The translations under genes and the position numbers were made by a program. The notes below the pieces were generated by a model. That model saw only the letters and a program-made list of their open reading frames with translations, was not told where the DNA came from and did no database searches. A stretch of 18,933 nt of DNA, taken from positions 1 to 18,933 of the forward strand of contig UZAE01000737.1 in the NCBI GenBank assembly GCA_900617975.1, in the 5' to 3' direction. This DNA is from Rodentolepis nana. Lineage: Eukaryota; Platyhelminthes; Cestoda; Cyclophyllidea; Hymenolepididae. Shown here piece after piece: positions 1 through 13,215 of this stretch; position 1 is the stretch's first letter, and every line of letters starts with the position of its first letter.

Positions 1-528
1 CACCCCCCACCCCCCGAGACCTAAGCACAAGGTCGGTAATAAAGTCTTATTGCAAGACCCACTAAGATCGATTATAAGAGGTCACAAGCAAACTAGCCTA
101 ATTGTTTTTTTTCTGGTTAAGTGGAAGTCGTGAAATGAAAAGTAGAAATAGAAAAGTCCAACTAAAATTCATATTATAAGTGAAGAAATGCCAACGAGGG
201 ATTAGATTTGAGTTCATTCAACTAAAATAATGAGTCCAAAGTAGAGTAGAGCAATGGGAAAAAAAAACAAATAACGTATTTAATTCTATAAATAATTCTG
301 CATCGTCCTACTAAGAGGTAATCTAATTAGATTTTTCCTTTTTTGAGGTCAGTTAGAGCTAAATATCAAATAAGGAGTCGCTTCGTTCTAACCGTAGTTA
401 GAGAATAATGAAAACCATGAAATTGATAATGGTGAAGGGAGAGAGAGAGAGAATTTAAATAAATGAAAACAAACTACCACAATTGTCTAAGATAGAAATA
501 TAAGTGTATTCAACAAATGGGTGCTCAC
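1..528. other. No gene recognised; presumed UBE3B intron
   Basis: The exon at 697-529 ends in a good donor (gtgagc at 528), so this stretch should be intronic. It is AT-rich, starts with a C-rich run at 1-16 and has a short GA run at about 439-452. No exon matching the segment that should follow was seen on the minus strand. Confidence 0.5.
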
Positions 529-2639
529 ATTAGAAGGTTTGAAGTTGCAGAAGCGAAAAGATGAAGGAGATGAGAGGAATGTGGTTCAAGTTGCCATCCA
601 GCCCTTGGTAGGGTAAGTAGCACCGCCCAATCCTTGACGGAGCCAGCACAATTGATGAGGCGCCACATTCGGGGCAAAAAGTCACCCAATGTCAAACCTA
701 AAGAGTGACAATATAAACTGGCATCAATGAGTCGGGTGCAGAAATACAACTAGCAAACCAATAATAATTAGTACTCTCAGAGGGGATTAGTAGAAATAGA
801 AGAAACATTTAGACGTTCCGAGGGGATGTACAAAGGGGTGGAGTATACTTCTAATAGCGGTAGTGCAGCAAAGAGTTGAATTGTGCTAAGTAATTCAAGC
901 CGAAAGTGGAATTCGGCATGCAAGATATCAGCAATTCTGTCGCCCACAAATTACAATCTGTGCACAGAAATATTTTTCAGACTAGACAACTCTATCTAAC
1001 CATAGCAGTCCTCTCAACTATGAAATAGGCAGCTGTCCGCCTATTTTCACTTTCAGCGACTGCTCACAGACCCCAAATTGGCTAATCATTGGGTCTCCAC
1101 AGTTATTTGAAGTGGAGTGGGGGCGTGAAGTCAGAAAGTAAATGTGAGTGATATTAGTGAAATAAAAATTAAATTTGTAGAACTTGAATAAAACAGACCC
1201 GTTCGAGAGGTGGACACATTTTATTCAACACTAACCCTTGCAGTTATTATTTTGTTTAGAGAAAATATCAACGAAATATTTTATATTCGTTCAAGATTAT
1301 AAGTTTCAATTTGGAAGGAAACTTTTAAAATAAGCAAATAGGATTCAACAATATTTACGATGGGACTTATAAGAGCAAGATTAAAATGTCGACTCAAAAC
1401 CTAAATTATATACCTAGAAGTTTACTACAGACTAGAAATCCACAAGAGAAAAACTAACCTACTTCGAAAATTGGTCATTTTCAAAAGGAGACATATCATT
1501 TAAATGGAAGGGAACCTTCAACAAGAACAAATAAATTCCGCTTGAAATTGTAACCATACACAGAGTAATGCTCAAACCAAGTTTTATCGAAGATTTTCTG
1601 CTCTATATTAAATATAAGTGACATATTTAAGGGCCATCTCATGTTGAAGCTGACTGAGATTTGCTTATAGGGGCACCCAATTCCGTTCAACTTCTAATAA
1701 GTTCACAAAAGTGAAGGAGAATAAACCAGCTTTTAAGGGTGTGTAAACACTATTGAGACGTCCAAATAATCTGCCCATCGCAAGAGCTTTGAAAGGCCTC
1801 CGGCACACCCGTGATTGTCTTATTTCTCTCGGTATTTACATTTAGATAAGGGGTGTGTGATAGACTAACCTCCACGTGGTGCACCCTGGCCAATGTATAC
1901 TCATACGGCGAAAAAGTCTATTAATCGACAGTTGACTTCTCACTTCAAATTACCATCATCCAATTGTATGTCATATTCCACCACTTCCAGTGTTCGCCTT
2001 ACCTTTATTCTACCTTTGTGTCTGTCTCTTTTACATCTTTGAAACACTCTTCTGCTCCCCCCCCCCTCTCAACTTTTTTTCACTTTGATGTTTCTTCTCC
2101 TCTCTATGAAGCTTGATGTCAACTAAAGGGCTAATGATAACTTTCAAAACGCCTGCCATTTGATATAAATAAACATTTACACGATTATACAGCATTACAT
2201 TGCGAACCTATTCTCTAACAAACTCCTACTCTACTGGGGTTTCCCAAAAATTCGCCAGAGCGGTTAAACGTTAAATTCCATTTCATGAAACTATTTGTGG
2301 AAGTAAACAACTTTCGGAAAACCCCGGTACTAAGGTCGCGCACACTCCCAACTTGACCTTGAAGAGAGTGGTTGGGGCAGAGTTCGCACAAGAATGATTT
2401 TATGGGAAAGTCACATGTTGAGAAAAACGAAATAAAAAAAAACGATTGGAGCTGATTTTAAAGTGATAGAGTTTGCCTCACCCCCCCCCCCCCCCCCCCA
2501 CCTCTCCCCCGTAATCAAATATGATTAAAAAAGCCAATGAAAAAAAAACTACAAAACAAGTAAGACTGGTCCATTATACTGATATCATGGGTACTTTTAA
2601 AATAAAAAATTTAATCTAAATACACGATGATGCCAATGG

Positions 2640-2692
<53 letters not shown>

Positions 2693-5600
2693 TTGTGTGT
2701 GTGTGTAGTTGAATGCTTAAATGAATGGAATAACAGACCCGCTAGAATGTCATTGCGAATTTCCTTCAATGATCCAATAGTAAAGCAGTAGAGCATGCAC
2801 ACCGCCTTGATACTGTTGGGCAATTGCTCCAGTTTCACTGAACCATTATCCCGAGGCCAATGATGGGCGTACTTAGTCTTCTCATCTCTTTTAGAAGGTG
2901 TCCGCCCTTTGAGTTGCCTCAGGAAAGCCGATAGGCCGAATCGATCAGAGAAACCTCGACCATTGTGTCTAGAGACAAAACTGGGTGGATTGACGGGTAA
3001 AAGACCTTCCACAGCACGTCTCTCACTATCAGTTTGCTCAGTGAGTCGGAAGCGGGGAGTTTTTGATTGGGATGTGGAAGGAGTGAGAGAATTTGGATCG
3101 CTGCTGTCCAGACCCTCCTGTTGGTACAGATCGGCAAAAAGAAGACGAACCATTCTGCCGTGCCATAGGAGACGCAGCTGATTGCGAACGTGGGGTTCAG
3201 ATGTTTGAAGACTACCCAAGAATAAATTAATTCAGCAACATTAGTATCGTTAAAATTTTCGATATATAAGAAACAGGGGGTAGGTGGAAATTCTTATAAA
3301 TAATGCTCAGAAGAGAAAAGCAATTTTAAAATTAATTTGATCATGAGAAATGCTTCCATTGCTCCTTTTCCAGAGCAGTATTAATCAGCTTGCTTGATCA
3401 TCTCAAATAACCGATGAATTTCAATAGGTTCGGGCCTATGATATTTACCCTCGGTATACATAACCGACAACCTTATTGCAAAATGGTAATGGAAAGGGGA
3501 CTCACAAGTTATCAAGAGGTTTTGAGAACCATCCAAGAATTGGATGCCAGCAAGTGAGATTGGACTTTTTCTGACCGACATAACCACCCAGCACATCGAG
3601 GAGTTTCGAGAGAACAATCTAAAAGTAGGCATCGAAGTGAAATGCAATAGGATGCAAATAATGAAAAAAGTGCATTAACCCAGATTAGACAATCGGCTTA
3701 CACAAAATTTTTCACAAAGATCGACAAGAACTTCAACCTCAAGTAAGCTAAGTTGAATCAAATTAGCTGCAATGGAAACAAACCGAATAGATTAAATGAA
3801 AAACAAAGGTAGCAAATGGGTGCAAGAACTCATGTTTAACCAATTAGACATAGAATGTAGGATCCATCAAAGCTGCTTAAAAGCGACGGATCTGGCAGCT
3901 TTTCATAGAGGAAGGTGATAACCCGAGAACACAACCTTTCTTGAACAATAACATCATAAGTCTGCAAACAAAAAGGCCACAAAACGGCGTAGGCGTAATG
4001 AAAGAAGCTCAAAATTTCATAAATACTTAATTGAAGCTTACTTCATTGGCAAGAGAATTTATGTGAAGAACAAAACCGGGTACAGAGAGAATGTGAATGA
4101 CAAAGAGCGAGATGCTCTCGGAGGAGAAATCATTTAAAATCATCGGCCTATAAAGAGAAAATATTTTGCCAGGATAGTTGTTGAAAGCAGTAAAGGAATG
4201 AATGGAATAAGTAAACTAAAAAGGAGTAATGCAAAAGTCCAAGAATTCGACTTTGATACATCAGAAAAGGTTACGTGTGGTAAGTTAGACTCATCAACGC
4301 ACTGGCTAGATGATAAACAATTACACCAGAAATATCAGGCACCATGAAATACTTTGCTGTAATCTAGTTGAATAGCGAAGTAGCCAAAATACACATATGG
4401 CAACACAGAGATCACGACTGCAAAGCTTAGCAAGCTGTTTATAGGCGAGACTGTACGATACGAATTCCCATAGGAGTTACTTATTAAGCAAATAAAAACT
4501 TACCTCAAGGAAATATCTGATAATTAAATGCAAATACAAGTTTATTCTTATGAGCAATTGTATAAGTGGACTTATAAAAAATTAAAGCGGAAAAAAATTC
4601 TGGACTGACAGGACGCTAACAAAACAAAGTTCAGAGTTGCAGGGGTGCTGCCTGTCTTAGGATTACTGATTTTCATCTGAGGATTATAAATCATCCACAC
4701 CACATCATTCTTGGTCACGTAACAGTTAGTTGGGTACTAGTTATTATAGGTCATGAAATCTTTTGATCACAAAGAAAACTATACTAACATGGAGTCAATT
4801 AGCAAATTTAAATCTAGTGGGTAGAGAGAACAAACCTGTAAAAAATCAAATCTGATAGGACAACAACAAAAAAGAAACCTTGCCTTACAAAATAAACGTA
4901 TAAAGAAAAGATTTATACTTTTCCCATTACCGAAAGTAAATATAACAAGCCAAGTTAGAAAGTTTACAATGACCAATTTCAAAAATAGAGTACTGATAAA
5001 AAAATAATTTAAGCGAAATTGAAACAGAAAAAGACTTACCGTAAGACCAGGGAGAATATTGCAGTTAAAGAGAGCTGAGTGAGCACCGGAATATGCAAGG
5101 CCAATCCTTTCAGTAGAAGTTGCTAAAAACATCAATTAATTTTACGGAAGATGACAATACAAACCTTAAGAGCAGGATAGAGGCCTTGGGAAACAATATA
5201 TCGAGTTAAAGAATCAGTGATTGTCTTTAATCCCGGTTTCAGCTTTTCATCTAAAAAAGATGAATTAGACTAGTCGGACAAACCCTTTAAAATTTTCCAT
5301 TTATTACAATTGGTCATTGTAAGAACAAAAGAAAGTAGGAGATTTAACATAGTGGAGTCAGATTCATTAGCCGGCTAAATATTTCATAAAACGTAGAGCA
5401 AAATTACGTTAAGAACGGCAAAGTATTTCACGCAAATTGATAACATCCATCGAGTTTGTGCAATCCATGGAATAATATAATCTTTCTGTTGCAGAAGTGA
5501 AAGATACGACCACTAAATCTGTTATAGAAATATCTCGTAATACCTCATCATCCTTATTCGTAGAAATTAGTATGTATCGACAAATACCTTCAAAAATATC

Positions 5601-5956
5601 TCTGTCACCATCTAATCTAAATCCGTATTTCATCTTATTGATGATTTTCGGAAGTACAGAGGCTAAATAATGAGTGCGTACAACGAAACACACCTGAATG
5701 TAATGATTGACTTTCGCAACCGTCAGTTCGAGTAGATTTCATAAAAGAAATGCAATCATTCCTAAATTGGTCTTTCAACTTCTTTCTTGATATATAACCC
5801 CGCCAATATTTCTAAGAGCGTAACGGACCAGTATAATATAATTACCTGTATTCGAAGCGTAGCATTTTGTCTATCTCTATCAGTCTTACGTTGCTCTCTT
5901 TCCCTCTTTTGTTTCTCAACAAAAGCTTTTACGTCGGGTTTGACTTCTTTAAACAT
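529..5956 (-). CDS. UBE3B: UBE3B-like HECT E3 ubiquitin ligase, N-terminal half (partial)
   Basis: Exons in coding order: 5956-5846, 5693-5508, 5485-5408, 5374-5284, 5250-5165, 5122-5040, 4147-4042, 3961-3841, 3766-3702, 3618-3506, 3211-2739, 697-529. All phases join and give about 560 residues. The start is ATG 5956, with an in-frame stop just upstream. Residues 1-37 are a charged helix ([17 protein letters not shown]) leading into an IQ-like motif at about 34-50, the calmodulin-binding arrangement of UBE3B. Strong family blocks follow: [23 protein letters not shown] helices, [17 protein letters not shown] (about residues 325-341), [15 protein letters not shown] and [15 protein letters not shown]. 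These match the human protein in order and spacing. The HECT domain, with its catalytic cysteine, would be encoded left of the window; no exon for it is seen in 1-528. UBE3B transfers ubiquitin and is linked to mitochondria. The end of the second exon is uncertain (22-28 nt intron or frameshift, see findings). Confidence 0.9.
1861..2173 (-). repeat. Interspersed repeat, copy A
   Basis: Read on the minus strand from about 2173 to 1861, this segment aligns through its length with plus-strand 14160-14466. Shared blocks in order include GAAAGTTATCATTAGCC, ATGTAAAAGAGACAGA, GAATATGACATA, GATGGTA.TTTGAAGT and CCAGGGTGCACCAC. The outer 29 bases (2145-2173) are a perfect inverted match to 18905-18933. 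No coding capacity or obvious Pol III boxes were seen, so the class is unknown. Confidence 0.85.
2481..2499. repeat. Poly-C tract (19 C)
   Basis: Nineteen uninterrupted C residues are followed by a further C-rich stretch to about 2510. It lies inside the UBE3B intron. A second tract of 10 C occurs at 2057-2066. The true length is likely polymorphic and prone to sequencing error. Confidence 0.9.
2643..2706. repeat. (TA)n(TG)n compound microsatellite
   Basis: About 16 AT dinucleotides (2643-2674) are followed directly by about 16 GT dinucleotides with one TTT interruption (2675-2706). The repeat lies about 30 nt inside the UBE3B intron, next to the donor at 2738. Confidence 0.95.
4148..5039 (-). 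other. UBE3B intron (892 nt), no other gene seen
   Basis: Donor gtaagt at 5039 and acceptor tttatag at 4148 join an exon ending in SLVL to one beginning PMILNDF across a split arginine codon. An open frame inside (down to about 4779) has no family match and no consistent splice phase, so it is treated as intron. Confidence 0.8.
5486..5513 (-). other. Ultra-short intron (22-28 nt) or frameshift in UBE3B
   Basis: The conserved frame ending in ISITDLVV stops matching UBE3B here. It resumes one frame over as [13 protein letters not shown], which aligns with KDLTLLWIQQIKN of human UBE3B. Three in-phase donors (GT at 5513, 5510 or 5507) and the acceptor ACAG ending at 5486 would remove 28, 25 or 22 nt. 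The 5507 donor, gtatct, has the best consensus. Downstream, the restored frame runs without a stop to the 33-nt intron at 5407-5375. Confidence 0.6.
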
Positions 5957-6350
5957 ATGTAGTCATAAATAGATAAATTGAAAAAATGCGCAATAAACTA
6001 ATAGAAGGGGTTTTGAAAGGATACAAGGCGTCGAGCACATTAAAACAATGTACTAAATTCAATAAGAATTTTAAAAATATTTTGACTTTTATATAATTCA
6101 AAATTAAAAACCAAGTGAATAAATGCCTTAAATGGAAATTGTCAAGAGCACCCACTTGGAAGTCATGCAACTATATTCTCTAGTAGAAATTAAAGTCAAT
6201 CCCTCTTTTATTTAAATATTAATGATTGAAAAAAATTAAATGAATTTTAAAGATGCATGACTGATAAATCCAAGATAATTTGCACCCCTAATCGTTTTTA
6301 CTCACAGCCTGAACAGGAGGTGGATTCGTCCATCTCTTTCTCGTTTCGCT
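5957..6350. promoter_or_regulatory. Divergent UBE3B/DHX15 promoter region
   Basis: The two start codons (5956 minus, 6351 plus) are 394 bp apart and head-to-head, so both promoters and 5' leaders must share this AT-rich interval or lie in upstream exons. A TATATAA-like stretch occurs near 6089. On the plus strand a pyrimidine tract ends in ACTCACAG at 6307, 43 nt before the DHX15 ATG. It is a plausible acceptor for spliced-leader trans-splicing or for a 5' UTR intron. Confidence 0.5.
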
Positions 6351-10157
<3,807 letters not shown>

Positions 10158-10844
10158 TGTGTTCTCCCTCCTCCATTTGAAACTTGTATTTGTCAGCCGT
10201 TTCAACTGTAAACTCAACCCAATAACTCACGCCCAAGTTATATTGGTTTTTGGTATTATATCCGATGATATCGTGTGAATTTTAATAATAAAATATTTTG
10301 GGCTAACTAAGTTCTCTTCTCTGCGTACATCTGTAAATAAAGCCTTTGCGTTAGGGTATTTTCCATCTTTTACTCTCGTATAGGAAAAACCAATCCCTCT
10401 TGCTTAAAAAGATTGAGCTTAGGTTAAATGGAATTCCTGTCCTTATAACTTAGACTGAGGTAACCGAGACCAACTCAAGCTTATCTTGATACGCGTCAGA
10501 GAAGGCGGTATGTGGCTTAATTCCATGCAAGTGATTTCCTCCGACCTATCAAGTGTGTCTTGTTTGTCCATCTGATCACACATTTCATTAATTACAACTT
10601 TTTGTCCAGTCAACCGCGATATAATTGACAGTATGTGCAACTCATTTACACTCAAGTCATCTTATTCCAAAGTGAAGTTATCATATGGTCGAACACTAAG
10701 GATCTGGCATGTCTATCTTATCTTTATTGCTTAGGCCCCACCTCTTGGAGTAATTCCGGCTTTTCTAGGTAGGAATTGTTAGTTCTGAAGCACATCCCCC
10801 CATTAAAGTCTCATTCAATAGGAATGGTTTGGCTTCACGTGTGA
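10158..10844. other. Convergent 3' intergenic region
   Basis: This holds the 3' UTR of DHX15 and, on the other strand, that of the kinase gene. A minus-strand AATAAA (plus TTTATT, 10723-10728) lies about 117 nt past the proposed kinase stop. No further coding sequence was recognised. Confidence 0.6.
10287..10341 (+). other. DHX15 polyadenylation signals
   Basis: Two canonical AATAAA hexamers lie at 10287-10292 and 10336-10341, 130 and 179 nt after the DHX15 stop codon. Either could direct 3' end formation. Confidence 0.65.
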
Positions 10845-12088
10845 TTATAATAAGCCCAACAAATTGGCAGCCAAAAATTTGTATTCATTGAACTTCTTTG
10901 GAATTGCCTATACAATTCTACCAAATAGAAGTAAAGAGAAAATCCTTAGCCAACCTTTAGGTCCAGAGCATTTATTCTTAGATTTGGGTCAGGATTCAGG
11001 GCCTTTAATAAGCTGCTCAATATATCTGAATCAATAGATTTGATTATCGGACTAAGAAATGCATATTGGTATTAGCACACTAGCATACCTCTTATCTATA
11101 TCATGCGACCGCGTTTTAATGTCCTCCATTATAGAGTATTTATTTAGTCCGTCAAAAAGTAACTGCTACTATCAAAATATAAGTAGAATATTACCTTGCC
11201 GGTGAGCATGTAGACTAGGCTTATGCCGAGGGCCCAGACATCAGCTTTCTAGAGAAGCATAATTATAAAGTTTTGACCTTGCCTTTCCAGAATATGGTTC
11301 CCCGGTGCATTTTACACATTCTGGAGAGAGAAAAGAAGGGGTCCCAATAGTTCCCCTTACTTGATCGTTATCTTTGGTCGCAAGGACTAAGCTCGATTCA
11401 AAATCTATTAACTAAAAAGGAGGATGATGAATTTAAGAAAACGAACCTTGATTATATTACCATTATCAATCATCATATTTGCTGGCTTAATATCACGATG
11501 AATAATTCCATTAGAGTGAACTGGGTTAAGAAAGCGTATAAGTATAATATTATTAAACTTACTGTAAATTAATGCATCAAGTATGCCATTAAAGTATAGC
11601 AAGCTATCGGATTTTAATATGAATTTGCGTCTATAAATAAGATCCTGAAGAGATCTACTGAATTAGAGGCTAGTAAAACTGTTTTACTCGGCAAAGAATG
11701 GAAAGACTAAGATGTTAATTATTTATCAGACTTTTACTTATTTCGCATGGCTCCCCTTGGCTTGTATAGCGAATGCCAATTAGTTGCACAATATTTTCGT
11801 GGTTTAGCTGTCTCAGAATCTGATACTCGTTTCGGAGAGCTTCTATAGAAAACTTTAACTCCAAAATACCACAACGTTACCTGAGCTTCGGAACGATTTT
11901 ATAAACTGAAAATGCGATGACCTTTCATTCCTTATCTTTAGCCAAAATGTTTGCAAATAATACAGAAAAAATTGTGTGAAAACTGCAAGATTTTCTTATT
12001 GTATGGAGCAGTGGGTGGGTGTTTTACAACTTACTACGGCTCTACTTCCGTCATACTCCCTGTCACTATAATTACGTTGTTCCCCTTC
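10845..12088 (-). CDS. Ser/Thr protein kinase with DFE motif (5' end not defined)
   Basis: Eleven exons: 12088-12035, 11905-11881, 11842-11738, 11706-11688, 11657-11563, 11520-11447, 11411-11283, 11248-11195, 11162-11089, 11051-10955, 10907-10845. All phases agree and give 262 residues plus stop. Numbering from the first visible codon, the domain shows the beta-3 lysine (AVFIK, K21), alpha-C glutamate (RNEY, E32), HRDIKPAN (107-114), DFE (127-129) in place of DFG, GTIGTPSFLSPE (activation segment, SPE 153-155), KKADVWALG (168-175) and the C-lobe. The SGKKADVWALG block recalls CaMKK; GRSLQ-like ADRSLQDLI and YIHSNGIIHRD recall MAP3Ks. The family is therefore left open. K, HRD Asp and DFx Asp are kept, so activity is possible. 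A standard Gly-rich loop is not seen. The last exon (AIPKKFNEYKF, stop 10845) is the least certain. Introns are mostly 30-47 nt; one is GC-AG. Confidence 0.82.
11249..11282 (-). other. 34-nt GC-AG intron in kinase gene
   Basis: The exon ends AAG with donor gcaagg at 11282, and the acceptor ends ctctag at 11249. Joining gives SGKKADVWALG, a conserved kinase block. The nearby GT donor (gtcaaa) would break the frame. Confidence 0.7.
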
Positions 12089-12174
12089 CTAAAAAATGTC
12101 CATTGATAAAAAAAAGCAATAATTTTCTATTTATTTACTACTTAATATCTGAATAAATAAATATCTAAGCCTAC

Positions 12175-12389
12175 ATTTTGTGTCGGCTCCTCGGTTAGTG
12201 GAATATAGTAGATAATTTTTGTGACAAAAGGACCTTGCTTAGCATAACCGGGAGGGACCAACTTCATTAGCAGTCGAAATTTCCAAAAAAAATGAATTGA
12301 ATTTTTGTACATACTGACTGATGTATATTGTATTGATCGAGTTTTTAAATGCCCCGCTGTAATGCTTGTATCCTCTGGTAGAACGAATT
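12175..12389 (-). CDS. Candidate upstream exon or small unknown ORF
   Basis: A minus-strand frame is open from a stop just above 12389 to beyond 12175. It contains an internal ATG at 12312 that would give a 56-residue peptide. It reads like protein (MKLVPPGYAKQGPFVTK, then IIYYIPLTEEPTQ). The donor gtaggc at 12174 is in phase 0, matching the phase-0 start of the first kinase exon at 12088 (86-nt intron), and an acceptor AACTAG precedes 12389. It may therefore be a 5' exon of the kinase gene. No family was recognised, and chance is not excluded. Confidence 0.35.
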
Positions 12390-12960
12390 CTAGTTAAATA
12401 GTTGTTTATTAACAAACTAAGACACTACCTCATCTGGATTTAAGATCAAATTCATTTTTAAATATTTATTTCGTCCAATTTTACCTTTTTAACAAGTTTT
12501 ATAATCATTTATATTTCAATTGAAATTTAAAAATGCAAACAATCATAAATAGTATTTATTTGAAATAATAAATAATTTTGAAGTGTATAAAGCTGTTGTG
12601 ATTATAAACCATTATTTAAATATACTGAAAAATAATAAATGCTTGTCAAATTAAATATCGATACCCACCGATAGGTATCAATTCTTTCCACGTTCAGCTG
12701 CGATGCCAACTTTTGTTGAATAAGGGAAGTGGTAGTAAGTGGGCCCTTCATCGGAGTGGATCCAGAATACCTACTCTTCATGTAGATTAAATGTCTTCCA
12801 TATTTCCTTATGGGAACGTATCGGACTAGTGATCCACGTGCCCCCTATGTAACCTACAGGGTGAAATGAAGAAGACCCAACTAATTCGGTGTCCAGCCCT
12901 AAAGACAACGACGGAAAGCCAGAGATATGAAGCAATAAGCAAGAAGACTGCTAATGAACT

Positions 12961-13165
12961 GCTATTAATTAACTGCTTTAAATGTACCCCCCCCCTCTTG
13001 GGGGAAGCTGAAGTCAACATATGTACCCCCCACCCTTGGGGGAAGCTGAAGTCAAAGCTACGCTGCTATTAATTAACTGCTATAAATGTCCCCACCCTTC
13101 CTTGGGGGAAGCTGAAGTCAAAGTTAAATTGCGAATGATACCCCTCTGGGGGAAGCTGAAGTCAA
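12961..13165. repeat. C-rich tandem repeat array
   Basis: Four copies of a unit ending TTGGGGGAAGCTGAAGTCAA (the last lacks one T) end at 13017, 13055, 13121 and 13165. Each follows ATGTACCCC-like C-rich sequence, so each unit can form a CCCCC/GGGGG hairpin. A longer block, GCTATTAATTAACTGCT, recurs at 12961 and 13065 (104-bp offset), giving a nested higher-order arrangement. The unit resembles the interior of the interspersed repeat. Confidence 0.9.
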
Positions 13166-13215
13166 AGTTTAAGGGGTAATGATAAATATCATAAATTCTG
13201 CCATTTGAAATAATA
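13150..13215 (-). repeat. Interspersed repeat, partial copy D
   Basis: On the minus strand this reads TTTCAAATGGCAG, then TATCATTACCCCTTAAACTTTGAC. That parallels the start of copy A (ATCAAATGGCAGG, TATCATTAGCCCTTTAGTTGAC). It leads directly into the tandem array and lacks the rest of the element. Confidence 0.65.

Larger units (their letters stand above)
698..2738 (-). other. Large UBE3B intron (2,041 nt)
   Basis: The intron lies between exons ending ILAG and starting LTLGDFLP. Donor is gtctgt at 2738 and acceptor is ctctttag at 698; the split glycine codon is restored exactly. The intron holds one copy of the interspersed repeat (1861-2173), C-tracts at 2057-2066 and 2481-2499, and a (TA)n(TG)n microsatellite at 2643-2706. 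No coding exon was recognised inside it. Confidence 0.8.

Noticed and set aside
1023..1096. Two adjacent hairpins (AAATAGGC/GCCTATTT and AGACCC/GGGTCT)
   Set aside because: Stems are short, there is no tRNA A/B box or acceptor structure, and no known RNA family fits; likely chance in intron DNA.
2909..3181. 90-codon plus-strand open frame
   Set aside because: It is the antisense of the long UBE3B exon 3211-2739.
3381..3505. Open frame on the minus strand ([20 protein letters not shown]) after UBE3B exon 3618-3506
   Set aside because: It begins after a strong donor (gtgagt) and is in a frame different from the exon. UBE3B alignment continues directly from LDN to the exon at 3211 with the same length as in the human protein, so this is intron.
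11881..11940. Alternative kinase reading VIAFSVYKIVPKL with an in-frame TGA just upstream
   Set aside because: It looks like a beta-3 strand, but it cannot be joined in phase to EALRNEYQIL through the good splice sites. The 25-nt exon reading FIKSFRSS joins both neighbours in phase with good donors and acceptors.
12866..13072. 68-codon plus-strand open frame
   Set aside because: It runs into the tandem array and has no recognised motif.
12961..13165. CRISPR-like direct repeats
   Set aside because: Units vary in length and sequence, intervals are unequal and part of the same repeat, and the DNA is clearly eukaryotic.
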